Origin: an uncultured bacterium
GTDB taxonomy: Bacteria > Edwardsbacteria > AC1 > EtOH8
NCBI GenBank assembly: GCA_937958665.1
Contig: CALGNM010000082.1
Span: 1 to 7,043 of the forward strand
Direction of reading: 5' to 3'
Length of the DNA: 7,043 nt
The translations under genes and the position numbers were made by a program. Positions 1 through 5,461 of this stretch are shown in pieces. Within the stretch, counting starts at the first letter, position 1. Each line of letters opens with the position of its first letter. The notes beneath the pieces are model-generated. The model worked only from the letters and a program-made list of their open reading frames with translations. It was not told where the DNA came from and did no database searches.

Positions 1-46
1 AGATCGTATTCGGTGACTGGAGTTCAGACGTGTGCTCTTCCGATCT
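1..46. other. Untrimmed Illumina P7-side adapter (not biological)
   Basis: Positions 13-46 are identical to the TruSeq index-side (Read 2) adapter ending in GCTCTTCCGATCT. Positions 1-4 (AGAT) match the end of the P7 flow-cell primer, so 5-12 (CGTATTCG) sit exactly where an 8-base index belongs. This is library DNA kept by the assembler. Genomic sequence starts at about 47. Minus-strand reading through it gives the well-known artefact peptide EIGRAHV, so no gene call should extend into it. Confidence 0.97.
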
Positions 47-211
47 CACATTGTTTGCGACCCGGCAAATCGCTCCGAGGTAGTGATCCCGCTGATCGAT
101 AAAGACGGACAATGCCGATGTGTGCTGGATCTGGATAGCCGGGAGCTAAATGCCTTCGGGCCGGAGGATGTGGCCGGCCTGGAGCTGGTGTTGCAGAGCG
201 CTGGATTGTGA
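47..211 (+). CDS. msrC: Free methionine-(R)-sulfoxide reductase (GAF domain), C-terminal fragment
   Basis: The last 54 codons of a gene whose 5' part lies off the contig; the frame enters from the adapter junction and ends at TGA 209-211. The translation begins HIVCD, continues SEVVIPLIDKDG and VLDLDS, and ends with an FGPEDVAGLE segment. This order is typical of the C-terminal half of the GAF-fold enzyme fRMsr, which reduces free L-methionine (R)-sulfoxide in the cytoplasm with thioredoxin as donor. The Cys of HIVCD matches the position of the catalytic cysteine near the C-terminal end of known fRMsrs; the two other conserved cysteines would be upstream and cannot be seen. A different GAF-domain protein is possible but less likely given the HIxCD motif. 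Its terminator follows 16 nt after the stop, so it is not cotranscribed with gatE. Confidence 0.8.
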   Translation, partial: HIVCDPANRSEVVIPLIDKDGQCRCVLDLDSRELNAFGPEDVAGLELVLQSAGL

Positions 212-227
212 CCGGAAACGGCTGGAG

Positions 228-249
228 CCCTCCTGGGGAGGGTTTTTTT
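228..249 (+). terminator. Rho-independent terminator of the fRMsr gene
   Basis: A 6-bp G+C-rich stem (CCCTCC 228-233 with GGAGGG 237-242) closes a 3-nt TGG loop and is followed at once by seven T residues (243-249). It lies 16 nt after the TGA of the upstream gene and directly before the gatE promoter, so it separates the two transcription units. The stem is short but very G+C-rich. Confidence 0.85.
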
Positions 250-250
250 A

Positions 251-279
251 TTGACATGGGGAACCTTTTGTAATATCCT
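251..279 (+). promoter_or_regulatory. Sigma70-type promoter for gatE-gatD
   Basis: A consensus -35 box TTGACA (251-256) is followed after exactly 17 bp by TATCCT (274-279), a 4/6 match to TATAAT. Transcription would start near 286 and give a leader of roughly 37 nt before the gatE ATG. The region is A+T-rich against G+C-rich surroundings. The -35 box begins one base after the terminator T-tract, so the spacing of the two elements is very tight. TAATAT at 271-276 is an alternative -10 but its 14-bp spacing is poor. Confidence 0.7.
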
Positions 280-322
280 TAATTGTTTAGCTGTTATCAA
301 TCACAATTTTTATCAGTGCAAG

Positions 323-2275
323 ATGGACCCTATTTCCAATTTCGACCTCAGCCGGCGGGAGGTCGGTTACATTTCACGCCAGCAGGCCATCCCAGCCGAT
401 TACGACCGCTTGGGCTTCATGTCCGGGCTGGAGGTGCACCAGCAGCTTTTGACCAAACAAAAGCTGTTTTGCCGCTGTCCGGCCGGAATCTTCCAGAAAC
501 CGGAGCAGTACGACGCCGAGCTGATCCGCCACATGCGGCCCACCCTGTCGGAGCTGGGCGAGTACGACGGCACCGCCCTGATGGAGTTCAAGACCCGCAA
601 GAACATCGTCTACCGCATCGACCGGCGCACCGCCTGCACCTACGACGTGGACGACACCCCGCCCTTCCCCCTGAACCGGGAGGCCCTGGACATCGCCATC
701 CGCATCGCCCTGCTCTCCAAACTGAACATAGTGGGCGAGGTGCACATCACCCGCAAGCAGTACCTGGATGGCAGCATCCCCACCGGGTTCCAGCGCACCG
801 CCATCATCGGGGTGGAGGGCGAGATCCCGCTGAAGAACAAGAAGGTCCGGCTGATCCAGCTTTCCTTAGAGGAGGACTCCTGCCGAGAAGTGTCCGATAT
901 CGGCCACGTGCGGGTCTACCGCACCGACCGGCTGGGCATGCCGCTGATCGAGACGGTCACCTATCCCGACATGAAGAACCCGGACGAGGTCAAGGAGGCC
1001 TGCGACTATATCCGCTTTCTGAACCGCAGCACCGGCATGGTCCGCACCGGGCCGGGGGCCGGGCGCGAGGACGTCAACGTCTCCTGCCGGGGCGGCACCC
1101 GGGTGGAGATAAAGGGCGTGCCCAGTACCAGGATGATACCGGAGCTGACCCACAACGAGTGTTTCCGGCAGTGGGCCCTGCTCAAGATCCGGGACCTGCT
1201 CAAGGAGAAGATAAAGGACCAGAAGGGCTGGAAGATCTCCTCAACCCCGCTCAAACCCATTGCGTCCAAGCTCGAGAGCCGGCGGTTCAAGGAACTGATG
1301 ACCAACGGCAGTGTGGCCACCGCGGTCAACCTGCCGGGCTTTTCCGGCATCCTGTCGCACTTCACCCAGCCGGGCAAGAGCTTCGCCAACGAGATCGCCG
1401 ACCGGCTGAAGGTGATCGCCTGCCTGGAACGGCCCAACATGGACTGCTCGGAGCCGCTGGATCCCATATTGTCGGACAGCGATTGGGATCAGGTGCGCAT
1501 TTTGCTCAAGGCCGCGCCCGAAGATGCCCAAATTGTTTTCTGGGGTCCGGCCGATGACCACCGGACCGCGCTGGAGGTGATCGAAGAACGTTGTCTGATG
1601 GCCTTCTCCGGGGTTCCCAACGAGACCCGCAAGGCGCTGGAAGACGGCACCACCATCTTCGAGCGGGTGCTGCCCGGGGCCGACCGGATGTACCCCGACA
1701 CCGACTCCAAGCCCATCCCGCTGGAGGACGCCCACATCAAAAAGCTGGGTGAAGACCTGCCCAGCCAGGTGATCGAGCGCTACCGGCAGCTCAAGGACTG
1801 GGGCGTGCCCGAGGACTGCTACCATTATCTGTTCACCCATAACCTGTACCCGGTCATCGCGCGGATCGTAAAGGACTTGGGGCAAAGCCCCAAGGCGGTG
1901 GGCGGGGTGTTTGGGCATTTTTTAAAATACATCGAGGGGCATTACCAGAGATCGCCCGATTTCTCCTATGACCGGATATACGACCTGTACAAATACGTGG
2001 CCGAAAGCAAGCTGGACGCCGAGATCGTCAAGCCAATGCTGCCGGTGGTGTACCAGTACCCCAAGATGGATTTCGACTCGGTGCTGGCGAGCCTTGATTT
2101 CAAGCGGTTATCAAAAGAAGAGATAGTCTCCAAGATCCCATTCCTGAAGGATAAATACCAGAGCATCAAGACCTCCAAATTGCCGGAAACCGAGAAACAT
2201 TGGATCATGGGGCAACTGCGGAAGATGGCGGTCGGGAATGTGGCGCTGGCGGATCTTAATAGAAGCATAGGTTAA
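323..2275 (+). CDS. gatE: Glutamyl-tRNA(Gln) amidotransferase subunit E (archaeal-type GatE)
   Basis: GatE binds and activates misacylated Glu-tRNA(Gln) with ATP and amidates it with ammonia supplied by GatD, giving Gln-tRNA(Gln) in the cytoplasm. The 650-aa product has the GatB/GatE catalytic core: GLEVHQQ at 35-41, LFCRCP with C50 and C52, LEEDSC at 182-187, DRLGMPLIE, and REDVNVS at 248-254 followed by GGTRVEIKGV. A GAD-type insert domain starts around LPGF (337-340) and includes FTQPGKSFANEIAD. It is followed by the core motif MYPDTD (456-461) and a helical YqeY-like tRNA-binding tail to the end. The GAD insert and the MYPxTD form separate GatE from bacterial GatB. ATG 323 is chosen because an upstream TTG (251) would sit on the promoter -35 box; no Shine-Dalgarno site precedes it (see findings). 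About 30 residues precede the conserved core, more than I recall for archaeal homologues, which are usually near 620-635 aa. It is first in an operon with gatD. Confidence 0.95.
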   Translation: MDPISNFDLSRREVGYISRQQAIPADYDRLGFMSGLEVHQQLLTKQKLFCRCPAGIFQKPEQYDAELIRHMRPTLSELGEYDGTALMEFKTRKNIVYRIDRRTACTYDVDDTPPFPLNREALDIAIRIALLSKLNIVGEVHITRKQYLDGSIPTGFQRTAIIGVEGEIPLKNKKVRLIQLSLEEDSCREVSDIGHVRVYRTDRLGMPLIETVTYPDMKNPDEVKEACDYIRFLNRSTGMVRTGPGAGREDVNVSCRGGTRVEIKGVPSTRMIPELTHNECFRQWALLKIRDLLKEKIKDQKGWKISSTPLKPIASKLESRRFKELMTNGSVATAVNLPGFSGILSHFTQPGKSFANEIADRLKVIACLERPNMDCSEPLDPILSDSDWDQVRILLKAAPEDAQIVFWGPADDHRTALEVIEERCLMAFSGVPNETRKALEDGTTIFERVLPGADRMYPDTDSKPIPLEDAHIKKLGEDLPSQVIERYRQLKDWGVPEDCYHYLFTHNLYPVIARIVKDLGQSPKAVGGVFGHFLKYIEGHYQRSPDFSYDRIYDLYKYVAESKLDAEIVKPMLPVVYQYPKMDFDSVLASLDFKRLSKEEIVSKIPFLKDKYQSIKTSKLPETEKHWIMGQLRKMAVGNVALADLNRSIG

Positions 2276-2326
2276 TGAGGCATAATAATACAACAACCCA
2301 ATAACGAATATCTAACAACTAAATAT
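2276..2326 (+). other. A+T-rich gatE-gatD intergenic leader without Shine-Dalgarno
   Basis: These 51 nt are only about 27% G+C, in sharp contrast to the G+C-rich genes on both sides. They are rich in A and AAC/AAT runs, with no purine-rich GGAGG-like element near the gatD ATG (the bases just before it are AACTAAATAT) and no terminator hairpin. The segment probably serves as an unstructured translation-initiation region within the gatED transcript. TATCTAAC and AAATAT stretches could mimic a -10 box, but no convincing -35 box pairs with them. Confidence 0.6.
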
Positions 2327-3712
2327 ATGACAGAAGACATCTTCCAAGGTTACAAGGGCGCGGGGCTGGAGGTCCTGAAGAAGTTCAACGTCCGGGTGTG
2401 GGGCCAGGCCGAGGTGGAGACCAGCCGCGGCTCCTTCAAGGGCACGGTGCTACCGCGGGCCGACCAGGACGACGATCAGCACATCGTATTAAAGATCGCC
2501 ACCGGCTACAACGTCGGCATCGACATCGCCACCATCACCGCCATGACCGAGACCGGCTACAAGAAGGCGGTCTACAAGATCCCGGAGAAGGAGTTCCCGG
2601 TCACCCCGGGCCTGCCCAGGGTCAAACTGCTGGGCACCGGCGGCACCATCGCCAGCCGCCTGGACTACCGTACCGGCGCGGTGATCCCAGCCTTCACCCC
2701 GGGCGAGCTGTATGGCGCGGTGCCGGAATTGGCCGATATCTGCAATTTGACCACCGAAAAACTTTTTGCGGTCTTCTCCGAAAACATGGGGCCGGAGCAA
2801 TACAAGAAGCTGGCGGTGGCCATCGGCAAGGAGATCGAGAACGGGATCGACGGCATCGTCATCGGCCACGGCACCGACACCATGCACTACACCGCGGCCG
2901 CCCTGACCTTCATGGTCCAGAACCCGCCGGTGCCCATCGTGATGGTGGGCTCGCAGCGCTCATCCGACCGGCCCAGCTCGGACGCCGCCCTCAACCTGAT
3001 GCATGCCACCACCGCGGCCGGCCACGGCGACATCGCCGAGGTGATGGTCTGCATGTTCGGGCCGACCTCGGACGAATACGGCTTCCTGCACCGGGGCACC
3101 CGGGTCCGCAAGATGCACTCCTCGTACCGCTCCACCTTCCGCACCATCGGCGACACCCCGGTGGCCACCATCACCCGCCAGGGGGTAAGCCACATCAAGC
3201 AGGATTACAACCCGCGGCGCAAGGATCGGCAGGTGACCATCAAGCCCTTCTTCGAGGAGAAGGTGGCCATGATCTACTACTATACCAACATGCAGCCGGA
3301 CATGATAGACTCGCTGGTGGACGCGGGCTACAAGGGGATCATCATCATCGGCACCGGGCTGGGGCACGTCAACAAGCCGCTGTACCCGGCCATCGAGCGG
3401 GCGGTGGCCAGGGGGGTTCACATCTTCATGACGGTGCAGACCCTGTGGGGATACGTCCACATGTTCGTTTACGACACCGGCCGGGATCTGATGGCCAAGG
3501 GGGTGGTGCCGCTGGAGAACATGCTGCCGGAGGTGGCCTACATCAAACTGGGCTGGGTGCTGGGGCAGACCCAGGATCGGGAGGAGGTCAATAAGATGAT
3601 GCTGACGCCCATCAACAGCGACATCACGCCGCGCGAGCCTTACAACGGGTACCTGATCTACCAGGGCGGGGTGCCCGAGGTGGAGGAGTTCATCAAGAAG
3701 GTGCACAAGTAA
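2327..3712 (+). CDS. gatD: Glutamyl-tRNA(Gln) amidotransferase subunit D (GatD, L-asparaginase type I-like)
   Basis: GatD is the glutaminase/asparaginase subunit that releases ammonia from an amide donor and passes it to GatE. The 461-aa protein starts with the GatD-specific N-terminal beta domain (about 1-95), including the GSFKGTVLPRA and KIATGYNVGID segments. An asparaginase-like domain follows: LLGTGGTIASR with nucleophile T107, GHGTDTMHYTA with T183 and D184, VGSQRSSDRPSSDAALN, and RVRKMHSS with K262. These four residues match the order and spacing of the catalytic Thr-Thr-Asp-Lys set of archaeal GatD. The GatD N-terminal domain and the DYRTGAV motif after the first active-site loop argue against a simple L-asparaginase. 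The gatE neighbour confirms the assignment. Length slightly exceeds the roughly 420-440 aa usual in archaea. The ATG at 2327 lacks a Shine-Dalgarno site, and a strong terminator follows 9 nt after the stop. Confidence 0.95.
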   Translation: MTEDIFQGYKGAGLEVLKKFNVRVWGQAEVETSRGSFKGTVLPRADQDDDQHIVLKIATGYNVGIDIATITAMTETGYKKAVYKIPEKEFPVTPGLPRVKLLGTGGTIASRLDYRTGAVIPAFTPGELYGAVPELADICNLTTEKLFAVFSENMGPEQYKKLAVAIGKEIENGIDGIVIGHGTDTMHYTAAALTFMVQNPPVPIVMVGSQRSSDRPSSDAALNLMHATTAAGHGDIAEVMVCMFGPTSDEYGFLHRGTRVRKMHSSYRSTFRTIGDTPVATITRQGVSHIKQDYNPRRKDRQVTIKPFFEEKVAMIYYYTNMQPDMIDSLVDAGYKGIIIIGTGLGHVNKPLYPAIERAVARGVHIFMTVQTLWGYVHMFVYDTGRDLMAKGVVPLENMLPEVAYIKLGWVLGQTQDREEVNKMMLTPINSDITPREPYNGYLIYQGGVPEVEEFIKKVHK

Positions 3713-3721
3713 AAATGCCGG

Positions 3722-3748
3722 AAGCCCCGTGTGTACGGGGCTTTTGTT
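3722..3748 (+). terminator. Rho-independent terminator of the gatE-gatD operon
   Basis: A perfect 9-bp inverted repeat (AAGCCCCGT 3722-3730 and ACGGGGCTT 3735-3743) closes a GTGT tetraloop and is followed by TTGTT, giving TTTTGTT with the end of the stem. It begins 9 nt after the gatD stop codon. It ends gatED and separates it from the tldD-like operon, whose start is about 30 nt further on. Confidence 0.92.
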
Positions 3749-3768
3749 CTGTCGGTAAAATACCATGC

Positions 3769-3775
3769 AAGGAGG
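3769..3775 (+). promoter_or_regulatory. Strong Shine-Dalgarno site fixing the tldD-like start
   Basis: AAGGAGG is a near-perfect anti-16S match located 3 nt before ATG 3779. It decides the start of the next gene against an in-frame GTG at 3731 that lies inside the terminator loop. The spacing is a little shorter than ideal. The gatE and gatD starts have nothing comparable. Confidence 0.85.
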
Positions 3776-3778
3776 CTC

Positions 3779-5461
3779 ATGAAAAACCTAGCCTGGCTTG
3801 TCGTCACATTGCTGGTCAGCTCTGCGGCCGGCTGGTCGGCCGAGGCCCCCTCGGCGGTTGTGGCCGCCCTGGTCCACCAGGTCGAGGTGAACCTGCCGGT
3901 GCTGCAGAGCGCCCCCGGGGACAAGCCCTATTTCATCGGCTACCGGGTGGCCGAGGAGGAGAAATACTCGGTCAACGCCTCGTTCGGTGCGGTGACCGAG
4001 GAACGTAGCCTGGTGGAGCGCTCCGGGATGGTGGATGTGCGGGTGGGGTCCCTGAAGCTGGACAACACCCACAATATTCGGGAGGGCTGGGGATACTGGG
4101 GCAGCGGCAAGTTTGACCTGCCCACCGAGGATGACCAGTCCGCCATGGAGTCGGTGCTGTGGTGGCACACCGATAAAACCTTCCGGCAGGCCCAGCGGGG
4201 ATTCGATGCGGTCAAAGCAAACCTGGCGGTCAAGGTGGACGAAGAGGACCAGTCCGACGATTTTTCCCCCGCCCCGGTGGTGGTCAGCCTTTCGGAGCCC
4301 CGGCGGCTGAAGGTGGACCGGGATTGGTGGAAACGGAGGGTGACCGAGATATCAAGGCTGTTCGACGGACAGCCCCATATTTACAGGTGCGAGGTCAGTT
4401 TTACCGCCTCGGCCGAGAACAGCTACATCGCCAACAGCGAGGGGACCAAGATCTCCCACGGCCGGGTCCGCAGCCGACTGCACCTGTACATCTCCACCGT
4501 GGCCGAGGACGGCATGGATCTCTACCGCTACGAGGCTTTCGATGCCCGTGATCCGGAGGGGCTGCCGGACGATCATCAAATCGCCGCCACCGCCCGCCGG
4601 ATGGCGGACGAGTTGGCCGCCCTGAGAAAGGCCCCATTGGCCGAGCCATTTGTGGGGCCGGCCATCATGTGCAACCGGGCCTCGGCGGTTTTCTACCACG
4701 AGATCCTGGGCCACCGGGTGGAGGGCCACCGCCAGAAGGATGTCACCGAGGGCCAGACCTTCAAGAAAAAGGTGGGCGAGAAAATATTGCCCCCCTTCAT
4801 CTCGGTGTTCGACGATCCGTCGATCAGCTCCTACCGGGGGCTGAAGCTGATGGGCGATTATCCCTACGACGACGAGGGGGTGGCGGCCGAGCGGGTGGAC
4901 ATCATCAGCCAGGGGGTGCTCAGGAATTTTCTGATGAGCCGCTCCCCCATCGCCGGGTTCCCCCGCTCCAACGGCCATGGCCGGGGCACCATCGGCCAGC
5001 AACCGGTCTCCCGGATGGCCAACACCGTCATCCAGTCCGGGCGGACGGTGGCCTTTGCCGAGCTCAAGAAGCAGCTGTTGGCGGAGATCAGGAGACAGAA
5101 GAAGCCATATGGGTTGATGTTCACCGACATCTCGGGAGGCTTCACCATGACCAGCACCTATATGCCCCAGTCCTTCAAGGTCCTGCCGGTGATGGTCTAT
5201 AAAATTTACCCCGACGGTCGGGAGGAGCTGGTGCGGGGCATCGACATCTCCGGCACTCCCCTGACGGTTTTCTCCAAGATCACCGCCACCGCCGACGATT
5301 ACGATGTCTTCAGCGGATTCTGCGGAGCCGAGTCCGGGTATATCCCGGTATCCTGCGTCTCCCCCAGCGTCCTGATCAAAGAGATGGAGGTGGAGCGCCG
5401 GATGATAGAGCAGGACCGGCCGCCCCTGCTGCCCCAGCCGGCCGGGAGGGTCCGACAATGA
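3779..5461 (+). CDS. Exported TldD-family metallopeptidase (catalytic-type subunit)
   Basis: A 560-aa member of the TldD/PmbA (peptidase U62) family. In E. coli the TldD-TldE heterodimer is a cytoplasmic zinc protease that degrades unfolded peptides and matures microcin B17. Here residues 1-21 form a probable Sec signal peptide (one Lys, hydrophobic LAWLVVTLLVSSAAGW, cleavage near A21 or A23), so it probably acts outside the cytoplasm. The N-terminal family domain covers about 25-290. The metal-binding motif is HEILGH (H307, E308, H312) followed by EGH. Family elements YDDEGVAAERVDII, GVLRNFLMSRSPIAG, the SNGHGRG loop and a DISGG segment follow. C515 in FCGAESG matches the third zinc ligand of TldD. 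All ligands are present, so it is predicted active. ATG 3779 is chosen from the AAGGAGG site. It overlaps the next gene by 4 nt. The substrate is unknown. Confidence 0.88.
   Translation: MKNLAWLVVTLLVSSAAGWSAEAPSAVVAALVHQVEVNLPVLQSAPGDKPYFIGYRVAEEEKYSVNASFGAVTEERSLVERSGMVDVRVGSLKLDNTHNIREGWGYWGSGKFDLPTEDDQSAMESVLWWHTDKTFRQAQRGFDAVKANLAVKVDEEDQSDDFSPAPVVVSLSEPRRLKVDRDWWKRRVTEISRLFDGQPHIYRCEVSFTASAENSYIANSEGTKISHGRVRSRLHLYISTVAEDGMDLYRYEAFDARDPEGLPDDHQIAATARRMADELAALRKAPLAEPFVGPAIMCNRASAVFYHEILGHRVEGHRQKDVTEGQTFKKKVGEKILPPFISVFDDPSISSYRGLKLMGDYPYDDEGVAAERVDIISQGVLRNFLMSRSPIAGFPRSNGHGRGTIGQQPVSRMANTVIQSGRTVAFAELKKQLLAEIRRQKKPYGLMFTDISGGFTMTSTYMPQSFKVLPVMVYKIYPDGREELVRGIDISGTPLTVFSKITATADDYDVFSGFCGAESGYIPVSCVSPSVLIKEMEVERRMIEQDRPPLLPQPAGRVRQ
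5444..5450 (+). promoter_or_regulatory. Shine-Dalgarno site for the second TldD/PmbA-family gene
   Basis: GGGAGGG lies inside the last codons of the upstream gene, 7 nt before ATG 5458. The start codon overlaps the upstream stop as ATGA (5458-5461). Together these show translational coupling, and so probably balanced production of the two proteins. Confidence 0.75.

Noticed and set aside
251-322. Upstream TTG start for gatE giving a 674-aa product
   Set aside because: The TTG is the first half of the TTGACA -35 box, the extra 24 residues resemble nothing in GatE, and no ribosome binding site precedes it. ATG 323 lies at a sensible distance from the predicted transcription start.
283-1557. 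Long +2-frame open frame (424 codons) inside gatE
   Set aside because: Its translation is dominated by Arg, His, Gly and Pro, as expected from a shifted frame of a G+C-rich gene, and gatE itself is clearly coding over the same bases. The similar 398-codon frame inside gatD (2398-3594) is rejected for the same reason.
3756-3761. TAAAAT as a -10 box for the tldD-like operon
   Set aside because: It is a 5/6 match to TATAAT, but no -35 box lies 15-19 bp upstream (that region is the terminator stem), there is no extended -10 TG, and the start would fall almost on the Shine-Dalgarno site. A promoter must exist or terminator read-through must occur, but the sequence does not show it convincingly.
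2960-3766. Minus-strand open frame of 268 codons opposite gatD
   Set aside because: It is a mirror of G+C-rich codon use, rich in His, Val, Asp, Gly and Pro, and runs through the gatD terminator. The opposite strand carries an unmistakable gene.
3765-3782. Five-codon mini-ORF (ATG CAA GGA GGC TCA TGA) overlapping the tldD-like start
   Set aside because: It has no ribosome binding site of its own, and its body is simply the Shine-Dalgarno sequence. Its stop overlapping ATG 3779 is probably coincidence.
4352-5458. Minus-strand open frame of 368 codons opposite the tldD-like gene
   Set aside because: It has shadow-type composition and no ribosome binding site, and it lies fully opposite conserved TldD motifs.
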